Origin: an uncultured Caryophanales bacterium
GTDB taxonomy: Bacteria; Bacillota_I; Bacilli_A; RF39; UBA660
DNA: 41,387 bases
Direction of reading: 5' to 3'
Assembly (NCBI GenBank): GCA_946412015.1
Contig: CAMKGA010000013.1
Location: 1 to 41,387 of the forward strand
Shown: piece by piece, positions 28,965-39,944 of the stretch
Numbering within the stretch: the first letter of the stretch is position 1
Layout of the letters: every line of letters starts with the position of its first letter
Notes under the pieces: model-generated
What the model saw: only the letters and a program-made list of their open reading frames with translations
What the model was told of the DNA's origin: nothing
The model's database searches: none
Program-made: the position numbers and the translations under genes

Positions 28965-30689
28965 TTAAACCTTGTTAATTAAATCATTTATTTTATTGTA
29001 AACATCTGTGTCAATAGCTCTTATGGCATTCAAAGTATTAAATAATGATTTTTTATACTCACCTTTATAAAATAATTGTTCTGATATATTAAGTATTTTA
29101 TTTAAATCATTATATGTACTTCTATATCTATTGCTATAAACAATTAAAGCCTCAGACAATCGTGCAGATTTAACAATATCTGTTGTTTTAGTATATAACT
29201 TAAGCACTAAATCACGAGCTGTATCAACCCTTGTATTTAATATATCTATTACTATTGGTTTTCTAGATAATTCTTTAGATATTTCATTCATTGCAAGTGA
29301 TGCTTCTTTAAGTTCAACAAAATAATTATTAGGTATCTCTGGCAAATTATATTCTCTCATTTTATTTCTTGATTCTTTAAGTACCATTTTTATTTCTTCT
29401 AACTGATGACGTGCACGAACCTCATCATCACGCATATTACCAATTTCATTTAATGAGTTATCTAAATTCTCTTCACATTTTGATAACTCTACGCTCAATC
29501 CTTCTACCTCTTCTAATAACTTTGAATAAGCAAAAGTATGATTGCCTGTATGATCTTTTAATACTTTATAATTATCATTAATTCTATCTAAATTAACCTT
29601 TACATCTTTTATAACTGTAATATTATCATCTGATAGATTATAGATATTTTGAAGATTATCCATAGATGTAAAAATTTCATTTACAACACTATTTATTTTT
29701 TCTAACCTACTATTTAAATTTTCTACTTTATCACTAAACGCCTTTTTAGCTCTTTTTTCATTATCAAAATCAACAAATAATGAATCAAAATAATCTAGTA
29801 ATACTTTAAGTTCAAATAAACTATCTTGTAAATTTAATGATTTAGTACGTACTATTATATTTTTTATTTTAGTAGTAGCTTCACTTATATTATATTCAAC
29901 ATTTAAATAATCAAGTGGATAACCCTGTTTCATCATCCTATCATAAATAGTTGCAACTTCTTCAATTCTTTTAGGAAGAACATTATAAGCAAGTAAAACT
30001 ATAGAAGGTACTTCCTCTATAACTATTTCCATATGTTTTAAAAGTTCATCAATAATATTTACTATAGTAGATACTTCATTAAACTCGTTGTTATCCATAA
30101 TAGATTCAAAATCTTCAAATCTTTTAGCAATTAGTTCAAACTGTGTTTGAATTACACCTGCAAATTTTCCATATTCTCCTTTAGTAGAATTAAACTTTTC
30201 AAAAAGTTCTCTATATTTGGAACGGTATTTAGTAATAATACTTCTACCCTTAGCCTCACTATTTGTAATTTCTTTAATCTCACCTAATAAAAATTCAGAA
30301 TTTGTTTTTACTTTATATAATTCCATCTCTAATTTAGCTATCTTGTATATTGTACTTTTATAATCTTTTTGTTTTAATGAATATTCAGCCTCAAGCAGCA
30401 TATTAGATAAATTTGGTACTTGTACCTCTTTTATATCATTTAATCTATCTCGCCATTCATTATACATAACCTCTAATTTTTCATTATTTAAAAAAGATTC
30501 AACCTTAGCAAGTTCTGGTACAATTGGTGAAGATGCTAATTTATTTTTTTCTATTTCTAAAGCAGATATTGCTTTTTTCATTTCTTTTTTCTTACGTGTT
30601 CTAATGATTAATATCATAGTAATTATTGATATTAATGTTGCAATTAAACATATAATAATTACTACTCTAGGATCATCTAAATTTATCAT
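28965..30689 (-). CDS. ezrA: Septation ring formation regulator EzrA
   Basis: N-terminal TM plus coiled coils, length and division-gene context. Confidence 0.85.
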   Translation of the reverse strand: MINLDDPRVVIIICLIATLISIITMILIIRTRKKKEMKKAISALEIEKNKLASSPIVPELAKVESFLNNEKLEVMYNEWRDRLNDIKEVQVPNLSNMLLEAEYSLKQKDYKSTIYKIAKLEMELYKVKTNSEFLLGEIKEITNSEAKGRSIITKYRSKYRELFEKFNSTKGEYGKFAGVIQTQFELIAKRFEDFESIMDNNEFNEVSTIVNIIDELLKHMEIVIEEVPSIVLLAYNVLPKRIEEVATIYDRMMKQGYPLDYLNVEYNISEATTKIKNIIVRTKSLNLQDSLFELKVLLDYFDSLFVDFDNEKRAKKAFSDKVENLNSRLEKINSVVNEIFTSMDNLQNIYNLSDDNITVIKDVKVNLDRINDNYKVLKDHTGNHTFAYSKLLEEVEGLSVELSKCEENLDNSLNEIGNMRDDEVRARHQLEEIKMVLKESRNKMREYNLPEIPNNYFVELKEASLAMNEISKELSRKPIVIDILNTRVDTARDLVLKLYTKTTDIVKSARLSEALIVYSNRYRSTYNDLNKILNISEQLFYKGEYKKSLFNTLNAIRAIDTDVYNKINDLINKV

Positions 30690-30762
30690 ATATAATCACC
30701 TTAGCATAATTGTATCATAAATTGATACATTTTTCGACATGTTTTTTTTAATTAATTGTATA

Positions 30763-30796
30763 TTTAAGTGTTTTTAAGTGTTTTTAAGTGTTTTTA
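30763..30796 (+). repeat. Three tandem 10-bp repeats (tttttaagtg)
   Basis: tttaagtgtttttaagtgtttttaagtgttttta directly upstream of rpsD -35. Confidence 0.7.
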
Positions 30797-30798
30797 TA

Positions 30799-30827
30799 TT
30801 GACTTTAATACATTTTTTTCATATAAT
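30799..30827 (+). promoter_or_regulatory. Promoter for rpsD (TTGACT-17-TATAAT)
   Basis: Seen directly. Confidence 0.75.
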
Positions 30828-30835
30828 TACTAGTG

Positions 30836-30974
30836 AGTGCAGAAACTTCGGAATATTAGATGTGTTTATTATCTTAAGGATTTATCAGTAGTCTTTCTGC
30901 AAAGATGATGATATTAGTTTAAACACCCCTAACTATTTGCAAAGAAGCACCTTCAAAAAGAAAGGAGATGCGTT
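30836..30974 (+). promoter_or_regulatory. Structured 5' leader, probable ribosomal protein S4 leader
   Basis: About 140-nt leader; tgcagaaa (30838-30845) pairs with tttctgca (30894-30901). Confidence 0.5.
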
Positions 30975-31577
30975 ATGTCAAGATATACAAAATCATCATA
31001 CCGTAAAAGTCGTCGTTTAGGTTTCTCTACACTTGAAACTGGTCGTGAACTTGCTAAAAAGCCATATGCTCCAGGTATTCATGGACAAAAGAGAGCTAAA
31101 AAATTATCAGACTACGGTACACAGTTACAAGAAAAACAAAAAGTTAGATTCATGTATGGTCTAAACGAAAAACAATTTAAGAAAACTTTTGTTGAAGCTG
31201 GCAAATTAAAAGGTGTACATGGTGAAGATTTCTTAAAATTACTAGAAAGTCGTTTAGACAACTTAGTATATCGTATTGGTTTTGCAACTACAAGACGTGG
31301 AGCTAGACAACTTGTTAATCATGGGCATATTACTGTTAATGGTAAAAAAGTTGATATTCCTTCATACAGATGTAAAGTTGGAGACGTAATTTCTGTTAAA
31401 GATTCTGATAAAGAACTTGCTATTATTAAATCTTCATTAGAAGCTTTAAAGAAAAGAGTTGAATTTATTACATACGATGAAGCTAAAATGGCTGCTACTT
31501 ATGTAAGATTACCTGAAAGAAGCGAACTAAATGCTGATATAAATGAATCGTTAATCGTTGAATTTTACAACAGATAA
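30975..31577 (+). CDS. rpsD: 30S ribosomal protein S4
   Basis: MSRYTKSSYRKSRRLGFSTLETG, RLDNLVYRIGFATTRRGARQLVNHGHITVNGK. Confidence 0.98.
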   Translation: MSRYTKSSYRKSRRLGFSTLETGRELAKKPYAPGIHGQKRAKKLSDYGTQLQEKQKVRFMYGLNEKQFKKTFVEAGKLKGVHGEDFLKLLESRLDNLVYRIGFATTRRGARQLVNHGHITVNGKKVDIPSYRCKVGDVISVKDSDKELAIIKSSLEALKKRVEFITYDEAKMAATYVRLPERSELNADINESLIVEFYNR

Positions 31578-31604
31578 TAAAAAATACGTATTTCACGTAT
31601 TTTT

Positions 31605-32267
31605 TTATATATTAATTATTCCTTTTATATTATGCTTTGAAAGTGTTTTTTCATACTTTACATCAGTTACAACATCATCATTACTTGGCTTTTTATTTTT
31701 AAATTCTACTTTATCTAATCTTGCTATTTTAAATGGCCCCATTTTATTTTTGTAAGACTCATTAAATTCTACGTTAAAATTAACTCTACTTAAATAATGA
31801 TTTAAATATTCAAGAATATCAATAAGTTCAAACTCCCCTATTTTATTTTCTACCCTTACATTAAATGGTAAATAATATGATAAAAGTAATAATGGGGCAA
31901 AAACTAATTCACCATCATTTATTTTAGTAAAATCAGAAAAATAAGAATAGTACTTTCTATCGTTAAAACAATCTTTAAATGATTCTCTTTGTAATATTAT
32001 ATTATCACAATACTCTACTGTTTCAATATTATCTTTATAAGCAACAGAAATAGGATTATTTCTTAATTGCTCAAATTTAAATTTATCTTCATCAATCTTT
32101 CTTATTACACCTAAATATCCAAAATATAAATTATCTAAATTGTAATAATTATTTCGTGCAACACAAATATCAAAATAATCATGTTCTTCTTTATTTACAA
32201 TTTTATTTTTGATTCCTTTAAAAAAACCTTTTTTCTCATCTTTTTTTATTATGCCTTTTATATCCAT
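31605..32267 (-). CDS. Hypothetical protein (likely start MDIKGIIKKDEKK)
   Basis: Long ORF, no recognised family. Confidence 0.5.
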   Translation of the reverse strand: MDIKGIIKKDEKKGFFKGIKNKIVNKEEHDYFDICVARNNYYNLDNLYFGYLGVIRKIDEDKFKFEQLRNNPISVAYKDNIETVEYCDNIILQRESFKDCFNDRKYYSYFSDFTKINDGELVFAPLLLLSYYLPFNVRVENKIGEFELIDILEYLNHYLSRVNFNVEFNESYKNKMGPFKIARLDKVEFKNKKPSNDDVVTDVKYEKTLSKHNIKGIINI

Positions 32268-32486
32268 AATTTTCCTCCTGCTTATGTATGATAACAAAAA
32301 AAGAAAAAATAGGCAAATTTATTTGCTTATTTTTTGCTATTAATTTTTATAATTATAAATCCTATTATAATTATTATAGGAATTAAACTAATTCCTATAA
32401 TTTTACAAATATTATTCTCTATTCTTAGTAATATAAAACTTGATACTAATAATACTAACATTATTATAAATAATATTTTAAACTTA

Positions 32487-33152
32487 TTATTTTTCATTTG
32501 AAACAAATTTATATGTTATTGCAGCTAGTGCAGATCCAAATAGTGGAGCTAGTATAAATAACCATACTTGTTCTAATGCTTTACCACCTAAGAATATTGC
32601 AGGTGCAAGACTACGTGCTGGGTTAACGCTTGTTCCTGTAAGTTTAATTCCAAGTAGATGAACGAATGTTAAAGCAAGACCAATTACAACTCCTGATACA
32701 GCATTATATTTTTTATCACTTGTAACACCAAGGATTGTCATAATAAATACAAATGTTAAAATTGTCTCAGTTATAAATGCACCAAACATATTTATTCCAA
32801 ATCCTCCAAACGCATTTACTCCCATTGTTGTTTCTTTAAAATCTCCCATTTTAACGTAATTGTTAATAATTAGTGCAAGCAATCCTGCTCCAGCAAGTGC
32901 ACCAAGAATTTGCGCAATTACATATTTAATAAAATCACGTCCTGTCATTTTTCCATTAATAAACATTGCAAATGATACTGCTGGATTTAAATGACATCCT
33001 GAAATATTACCAATTGCATAGCACATAACAACAACTGATAGTCCAAACGCAAGAGATGTTGCTACTATTGATGCATCAGTAAACACAGCAACTCCACATC
33101 CAAATAAAACTAGTACTAATGTACCTAAAAACTCACATACTAACTTTTTCAT
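32487..33152 (-). CDS. Aquaporin / MIP-family channel
   Basis: SGCHLNPAVSFA and TGTSVNPARSLAPA NPA motifs. Confidence 0.93.
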   Translation of the reverse strand: MKKLVCEFLGTLVLVLFGCGVAVFTDASIVATSLAFGLSVVVMCYAIGNISGCHLNPAVSFAMFINGKMTGRDFIKYVIAQILGALAGAGLLALIINNYVKMGDFKETTMGVNAFGGFGINMFGAFITETILTFVFIMTILGVTSDKKYNAVSGVVIGLALTFVHLLGIKLTGTSVNPARSLAPAIFLGGKALEQVWLFILAPLFGSALAAITYKFVSNEK

Positions 33153-33176
33153 ATCTTTCCTCCTAATTTAATTATA

Positions 33177-35321
33177 TCATATTTTTTTAGGATTTATATC
33201 TATTTCTACATTTATTTTTTTATTTAGTTTATATTTATCTACAATATACGTTATATATTTATATATACTTTCTAATTTTTTATATTTTAATATTAAATGA
33301 ATATAATATTTATTATTTATTTTATTTATATTACTACTAGGTCCTAATACTTTTATATTATATTTATCAAGATACTCTTTTATTTTTACACTTTCCTTAT
33401 ATGCTAGATTATAATCAGTACTAACAATTTTAATTAAAGTAAGATCAATATATGGTGGATAATTAAGACTTTTTCTTATTTTCATCTCTTCTTTATAAAA
33501 ACTAATATAGTCATGTATACTAGCATATTTAATACTATAATGATCTAAATTAAATCCTTGAATAATTACTTTACCATCTTTTGCTCCTCTACCGCTTCTT
33601 CCGGCTACTTGATTTAATAAATCGAATGTTCGCTCTCCGCTTCTAAAATCTGGAATATTTAGTGTAGAATCTCCATTTATAACTCCAACTAATGTTACAT
33701 CTTCAAAATCAAGTCCCTTAGCAATCATTTGCGTTCCAACTAAAATACTTGCTTCTTTATTCTTAAATTTATTTAATATTCTCGCATGACTTCCTTTTTT
33801 ACTAGTTGTATCAACATCCATTCTAAGAACGTTAACATTAAATTTTTTCTTTACTTCTTCTTCTAATTTTTCAGTACCAAGTCCAAATGAAGTAATATCT
33901 TCACTATTGCATTCTGGACACTTTTTAATTTTAAATGTTGAATAATCACAATAGTGACAATTCATTTTATTATGTGTCTTATGATATGTTAGTGGTATAT
34001 CACAATTTGGACATTTCATTACATATCCACATTCATTACAAGTAACAGTAGTTGAATACCCTCTTCTATTTAAAAGTAATATTACTTGATTATTATTACT
34101 TAAACAATTATTTATCTCATCTATTAATTTTTGTGATAATATCTTATTACCTTTTTTTATTTCATCCTTCATATCAACAAGTAAAACAGAAGGTAATTTT
34201 TTATTAATTCTATTTGGAAGTTCTAATAGTTTATATATTCCTAATTTTGCTCTTGTATAGCTTTCAATAGACGGTGTTGCACTACCTAAAATTAATGGTA
34301 TATTATTATATTTTGCTCTTTTTAAAGCAATATCTATGGCATCATATCTAGGATTATTATCTTGTTTATATGTATCTGTATGCTCTTCATCAATAATAAT
34401 TAAGCCAAGATTTTTAAAAGGTGAAAAAATACAACTACGAGCACCTATTGCAATAGAAACTTTCCCTTCTTTTATTTTTCTATATTCATCATATCTTTCA
34501 CCATCAGAAAGCCCGCTATGCATAATAGCTACATTATCACCAAATCTTTTTTTAAAGATAGATACAAACTGTGGTGTTAAACTAATCTCAGGGATAAGTA
34601 CAATAACCTCTTTATATGCAATAATATCTTCAATTATATGCATATAAACTTCTGTCTTGCCACTACCTGTTACACCATATAATAAATATGGATTAAATTT
34701 ATCTTTATCCTTAATTACTTCATTAACAACACTTTTTTGCTCTTTATTTAATACTATATTACTCTTTTCTTTTAAAATATTATCATTTAATCTATATACT
34801 TCTTTTTTTTCTTCTTTTATTACATTATTTTTAATAAGTGTTTTATATGCACTACTTGATACTTTATATATATCACTTTTTAAACTATTATTTTTTATAT
34901 TATCTATAATATTTTTCTGAGCATTAGTTTTAGGTATATAATTCTTATCTATCAAAGTAACATAAGTTTCATATTTTTTATTTATATTTGTTTTATAACT
35001 TGCTTTTAAAGCTTTTGGCAACATAGTTTGATAACAACTAATTAAACTAGATAAAGTTTTACGACTCATATATTTTCCTAAATATATTAATTCTTTTGTT
35101 AAAATTTCCTCTTCATCAACAATATCTATGATATCTTTTATTTTATATTCAGTTGGAATAGTACCTATATCCATTACAAAACCTTCTAGCTTTCTATTTC
35201 CAAATGGTACTAATACTCTAATTCCTACTATTACTTTATCTTTTAATTTTATAGGAATATTATAAGTGAATGTTTTATCTATCGCTTTAGATTTTATTTC
35301 AATAAGTACATTTGCCTGCAT
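33177..35321 (-). CDS. priA: Primosomal protein N' (PriA helicase)
   Basis: LLYGVTGSGKTEVYMH, IIDEEHTDTYKQDNNPRYDAID, zinc-binding Cys cluster, VAGRSGRG. Confidence 0.96.
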   Translation of the reverse strand: MQANVLIEIKSKAIDKTFTYNIPIKLKDKVIVGIRVLVPFGNRKLEGFVMDIGTIPTEYKIKDIIDIVDEEEILTKELIYLGKYMSRKTLSSLISCYQTMLPKALKASYKTNINKKYETYVTLIDKNYIPKTNAQKNIIDNIKNNSLKSDIYKVSSSAYKTLIKNNVIKEEKKEVYRLNDNILKEKSNIVLNKEQKSVVNEVIKDKDKFNPYLLYGVTGSGKTEVYMHIIEDIIAYKEVIVLIPEISLTPQFVSIFKKRFGDNVAIMHSGLSDGERYDEYRKIKEGKVSIAIGARSCIFSPFKNLGLIIIDEEHTDTYKQDNNPRYDAIDIALKRAKYNNIPLILGSATPSIESYTRAKLGIYKLLELPNRINKKLPSVLLVDMKDEIKKGNKILSQKLIDEINNCLSNNNQVILLLNRRGYSTTVTCNECGYVMKCPNCDIPLTYHKTHNKMNCHYCDYSTFKIKKCPECNSEDITSFGLGTEKLEEEVKKKFNVNVLRMDVDTTSKKGSHARILNKFKNKEASILVGTQMIAKGLDFEDVTLVGVINGDSTLNIPDFRSGERTFDLLNQVAGRSGRGAKDGKVIIQGFNLDHYSIKYASIHDYISFYKEEMKIRKSLNYPPYIDLTLIKIVSTDYNLAYKESVKIKEYLDKYNIKVLGPSSNINKINNKYYIHLILKYKKLESIYKYITYIVDKYKLNKKINVEIDINPKKI

Positions 35322-35388
35322 ATTACCACCTAACTAATTATAATATATTAAAACTAAAAAAAAAACGCAAGAGTTATTGCGTAATTTT

Positions 35389-36237
35389 CTAGCTTTTTAA
35401 ATTTTCTATCTGTTTTCTTGTAAGTCCAGTTATTTCAATTATGTCTTCTATAGGGTAATTCTTTTCTAACATTTTTTTTGCATCTGCTAACTTACCTTGT
35501 TCAATTCCTTGTTCAATACCTTGTTCAATACCTTCTTCGATATATCCATTTCTAAGTTTAATTCTATCTTCTTCATCGGTAAATAATTGATGAAATTTAT
35601 TATCTTTATTAAGACTATCTATATCATTTACTATTTTATCCATATAATCATCATCCTTAATATTTAATAAATCTTCTTTTTCCATTCCTACTATTAGTAT
35701 ATCTTTATACTTATTATAGTATTCCTTTGATTTATTTTTATTATACCATTCGTATATAAAATAATCAACATTTATATCGATAGTCTTTATCATATCTGTT
35801 AGTATTTTTCTATCGTTTATATCTCGATATTCATATATACTTATTCCTTTTTTATTTTTTCCTTGAAAGATAAAATTAATTTGAATATGTTGATCAATTG
35901 TTTTATATGATACATCCTTATCAGTATCAGATACTAAAGCACTACATAGATATAAGAAGTTTCTATTTTTAATATTTATACTATAATCACTATTAATTTC
36001 TATATTAATTACTTTATCATTAGTTTTAACTAATATATCTATTATTTTATTTTTTATATAGAGTCTATCTTTTGTAAGTTCACTATTTCTTATATCTAGT
36101 GTTTCAATTTTAAAACTACTATCTACATGATGCATTATATTTGTTAGAAATATCTTTAATAGTTCTTTATCCCTATAGAATACATTTTTAAATACTGGAT
36201 CATACTTTAAAGTATAATACATACTACCTCCCTTCAA
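35389..36237 (-). CDS. Rpn/PD-(D/E)XK nuclease-family protein
   Basis: PVFKNVFYRDKELLKIFLTNIM, IINIEINSDY-type core, C-terminal EQGIEQGIEQGK repeats. Confidence 0.75.
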   Translation of the reverse strand: MKGGSMYYTLKYDPVFKNVFYRDKELLKIFLTNIMHHVDSSFKIETLDIRNSELTKDRLYIKNKIIDILVKTNDKVINIEINSDYSINIKNRNFLYLCSALVSDTDKDVSYKTIDQHIQINFIFQGKNKKGISIYEYRDINDRKILTDMIKTIDINVDYFIYEWYNKNKSKEYYNKYKDILIVGMEKEDLLNIKDDDYMDKIVNDIDSLNKDNKFHQLFTDEEDRIKLRNGYIEEGIEQGIEQGIEQGKLADAKKMLEKNYPIEDIIEITGLTRKQIENLKS

Positions 36238-36321
36238 TTATAATATTCGATAAAATTTTTCAAAATCCTTTTTATTACATAAAAAAATTAACATCAATTA
36301 TGATGTTAACTTCTTTTATAA

Positions 36322-37674
36322 TTATATATCCATATTTTCTATTACTTGCATAAATTCATTTTTTATTTCAGATAATCTCTCTTTAGTATTAGATTCAAAT
36401 CTTATTGTAAGTATTGGTGTTGTGTTACTTCCTCTAACAAGAGCAAAGCCATCATTAAATTCTACTCTAATACCATCTATATCTATATAATTATATCCTT
36501 TACTTATAACATAATCTTTTATTTTATTTATATATTTATCTTTATTATCTATATTTATTGGATATTCTATATATTCATTTTCATAATGATTAAAAGTACT
36601 AAGTAAATCACTTAACTTATAATCTACATTCGATAACATTTCAATTAATCTAACTGCAGCATATATTCCATCATCAAACCCAGGCCATCTATCTCTAAAG
36701 AAAATATGTCCTGAATATTCTCCACCTAAAATGTAATTATTTTCTTTCATTTCTTTATTAGTATATGATGAACCTGTTTTACAAATACAAGGTTTAATAT
36801 TATTATCATTACAAGCATCTATAAGCATTTTAGAGCATTTAACATCAAATAATAATTTATCTAAGTTATCTTTCATATATGTACTTAAGAGTGCAAGATA
36901 ATAATCAGCTGTATAGTATTTACCTAAATTATCAACAAAACCTACTCTATCCGCATCTCCATCAAAAGAAACACCTAAATCACAATTAAGTTCAACAACC
37001 TTTTTTCTTAAGTCTTTCATATTTTCTTCTTTTGAAGGGTCTGGATGATGGTTTGGAAAATTGCCATCAGAATCGCAATAAATATAAATAGGGTCTATAT
37101 TTAAATTATCAAATACATCTTTAGCAATCACACTTGCTGTACCATTGCCACAATCAATAGCCACTTTAAGTTTTCTTTTTATATCAATAGAATCTTTTAT
37201 TAATGCTAGATAATCTTCTTTTACATTATAGTCAATTATACTTCCTTTTCCACTCAAAAATTCTTCTTTTTTTATAAAGTCTCTAAGCTCTCTTATTTTT
37301 TCTCCATAAGCATTTCCTATATTATCAAAAGAAACTTTATATCCATTATATTCTTTTGGATTGTGACTTGCTGTAACCATTATGCCTGTATCAAGTCCTA
37401 ATTTATATTTAGCGCAATAAAGCATTGGTGTTGTAACAAGTCCTAAATTTATAACATCTACTCCACTTGATATTAAACCCTTAATTAATTTATCTGTTAA
37501 GTAATTACTTGATAATCTATTATCGCATCCAACAACTACTTTACTATAACCCTTAATTTGTATAAAAGAACCAAACCCTAATCCTATTTTATAACTAACA
37601 TCTGGAGTTATCTCATCTCCAACTATTCCTCTTAAATCATATTCTTTAAATAAACTATCTTTTATATTTACCAT
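36322..37674 (-). CDS. Phosphoglucomutase/phosphomannomutase
   Basis: YDLRGIVGDEI, GIMVTASHNPKEYNGYK, FDGDADRVGFVD, GGEYSGHIFF. Confidence 0.95.
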   Translation of the reverse strand: MVNIKDSLFKEYDLRGIVGDEITPDVSYKIGLGFGSFIQIKGYSKVVVGCDNRLSSNYLTDKLIKGLISSGVDVINLGLVTTPMLYCAKYKLGLDTGIMVTASHNPKEYNGYKVSFDNIGNAYGEKIRELRDFIKKEEFLSGKGSIIDYNVKEDYLALIKDSIDIKRKLKVAIDCGNGTASVIAKDVFDNLNIDPIYIYCDSDGNFPNHHPDPSKEENMKDLRKKVVELNCDLGVSFDGDADRVGFVDNLGKYYTADYYLALLSTYMKDNLDKLLFDVKCSKMLIDACNDNNIKPCICKTGSSYTNKEMKENNYILGGEYSGHIFFRDRWPGFDDGIYAAVRLIEMLSNVDYKLSDLLSTFNHYENEYIEYPINIDNKDKYINKIKDYVISKGYNYIDIDGIRVEFNDGFALVRGSNTTPILTIRFESNTKERLSEIKNEFMQVIENMDI

Positions 37675-38852
37675 TATATACTCTCCCTTATCAATCTTTT
37701 ATATTCATTTACTCCTGGTTGATTATATGGATTTATTCCCATTAAATATCCACCTATTGCACAACTAACCATAAAAAAGTAAATTAAGTTCCCTATATTT
37801 TTTTCATTTAATCTATCCATATTTATTATAATACTAGGCATTTTATATGACTTTGCAATATTAAGCATAGCTATATTATTAATTTTATTAAGAGATTTAT
37901 CTAAAATTTTAACATCTTTATTATTAACAACATTTATAACTGTTGAAAAAAATATATTTTCTCCTTCATTAAAATATTGTCCTAAAGAATGCATATCTCT
38001 TGTATTAAATACACTTATAGGAAAAATTCCAGATTTTTTCTTTCCTTGTGTTTCTGCAAATAATTGTTTTAACCACTCATTAAAGTATATAAATCTCTCA
38101 TCATAAATAGTAAATGCTTCTATTTTTTTCCCATCTTTATAAAGCATATCTCTAATTACTGCATATATAAAACATTTCTCTATATTTTTTGCTCCTAATC
38201 TATAACCCTCTAATAATTTTATTATATCTACTCCACTTACTGCCATAGGAAGTAATCCTACTGCAGTTAAAAGTGAATATCTTCCACTTATATCAGGTAT
38301 ATTAAATTTCATATAATTATTCTTTTTGGCAATATTTAAAAGTTTACCTGTTTTTTTATTTGTAGTAACAATAATTCTTTTTCTAAGTTCTTTATCACTA
38401 TACTTATCTTTCATAAATTCTAAAACTTTAGAAAAAGTATAATTAATCTCTAAAGTATTACCACTTTTACTAATTACATTTACAATTACTTTCTTATTTT
38501 TTATATATTCTAGAATGTTAGCTAAATTATTACTATCAAAACTATACCCTGTATATATAATTTCAATATCTTTCTTAAGTTTATTTTCGAAAAGCGAAAC
38601 AATTGCTTTACTACCCATATAGGACCCACCAACACCTATAACCAAGAATACATCACAATTGTTTTTTATAAATTTACTAACACGTATTATTTTATCGATT
38701 TCTTTATCTGTAATACATTTATCAATATTAATAAATTTATCTGGTCCTTCTTCTTTTTTTAATCTTTCTTTGATTTTATGAATATAAAGATTATAATCAT
38801 TAATACCATCTATATCCATAAATGTTTTAAAATCATATTTAATCATAATCAA
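37674..38852 (-). CDS. pgi: Glucose-6-phosphate isomerase
   Basis: VIGVGGSYMGSKAIVSLF, VISKSGNTLE, DISGRYSLLTAVGLLP. Confidence 0.93.
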   Translation of the reverse strand: MIMIKYDFKTFMDIDGINDYNLYIHKIKERLKKEEGPDKFINIDKCITDKEIDKIIRVSKFIKNNCDVFLVIGVGGSYMGSKAIVSLFENKLKKDIEIIYTGYSFDSNNLANILEYIKNKKVIVNVISKSGNTLEINYTFSKVLEFMKDKYSDKELRKRIIVTTNKKTGKLLNIAKKNNYMKFNIPDISGRYSLLTAVGLLPMAVSGVDIIKLLEGYRLGAKNIEKCFIYAVIRDMLYKDGKKIEAFTIYDERFIYFNEWLKQLFAETQGKKKSGIFPISVFNTRDMHSLGQYFNEGENIFFSTVINVVNNKDVKILDKSLNKINNIAMLNIAKSYKMPSIIINMDRLNEKNIGNLIYFFMVSCAIGGYLMGINPYNQPGVNEYKRLIRESI

Positions 38853-39904
38853 AATACTCCTATATTCTCACTAAAATTTTTAAAAATATCTATTGTATCT
38901 GTAATTATTTTTTTTATAAGTTCATCATCTAATGATTTAATTTCATTTCTTAAATCTAATATAAAACCTCTAATTATTTCATATTCACTACTTATTATCT
39001 CATCATCATTGTGTAATGCTTTATAATTTTTAGCAAAATGACTCATAGTATGAATTATGGAATTATGTTTTATTTTTTCAAGACTAATTTCACTTATTCT
39101 ATTATTTGATAATTTATTATTTATAATAATATCTAAATAACTATCTACTGAATTATTTAAATCTTTTAACATATTATATTCTAATAAAATACTATTATTT
39201 TCTAAATTAATATTTATATCTTTTTGATATGATATTAACATATAATTTTTAGCTATTTCATATGTATGATATAAATTATCTAAATCAAGTGATATCATTT
39301 CAAATAAATATGTCATATAACATCTTATTGCATCTTTATTCTTAATAATATTTTTTAATTCAATTTCATATTTATCTTTTTTATTATAAGATAAATAATC
39401 TATTTCTACTTTATCTAAATTATTTATTTTATACTTAAGCGTATTAACAAGCATATCCTTATCAAATTTATTTATGGTAAGTGAATTAATATCGTTACTT
39501 ATTCTATCAATTTCTATAGTAAGTTTTCCTATATTATCTGCATTTCTAATTAAATATTTATTTATTTTTTCTTCTGCTTCTATCTTTTTTATATCTATTT
39601 TTTCTGTAAGTGATTTTACTATATTTATTTTCTTTTTTAAAAGTGCAAAATTTTGATTTTCTAAAATATTTTTTTTATCTATATAATAATTTAATTCTTT
39701 TTTTAAACTATCACGTGTTTCTATATCTTTTTCTTTACTTTTTTCAAATGTTAGTATATCTATATATAATTTTCTTATATCAATTAGTTTAAGTATTACT
39801 TCTTGATCTAAGTATTTATTAAAAAAGGATTTGTTAATGCTATCAATTTTATTTTCATTATTATTTTTAAATATATCTTCTAATATAGTAAACACGCATT
39901 CCAC
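38849..39904 (-). CDS. Hypothetical coiled-coil protein
   Basis: 351 aa, Lys/Asn/Ile-rich coiled coils; overlaps pgi start. Confidence 0.5.
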   Translation of the reverse strand: MECVFTILEDIFKNNNENKIDSINKSFFNKYLDQEVILKLIDIRKLYIDILTFEKSKEKDIETRDSLKKELNYYIDKKNILENQNFALLKKKINIVKSLTEKIDIKKIEAEEKINKYLIRNADNIGKLTIEIDRISNDINSLTINKFDKDMLVNTLKYKINNLDKVEIDYLSYNKKDKYEIELKNIIKNKDAIRCYMTYLFEMISLDLDNLYHTYEIAKNYMLISYQKDININLENNSILLEYNMLKDLNNSVDSYLDIIINNKLSNNRISEISLEKIKHNSIIHTMSHFAKNYKALHNDDEIISSEYEIIRGFILDLRNEIKSLDDELIKKIITDTIDIFKNFSENIGVF

Positions 39905-39944
39905 CTCTATAATAAGAATACCATATTTTTAGAATTTATACAAT

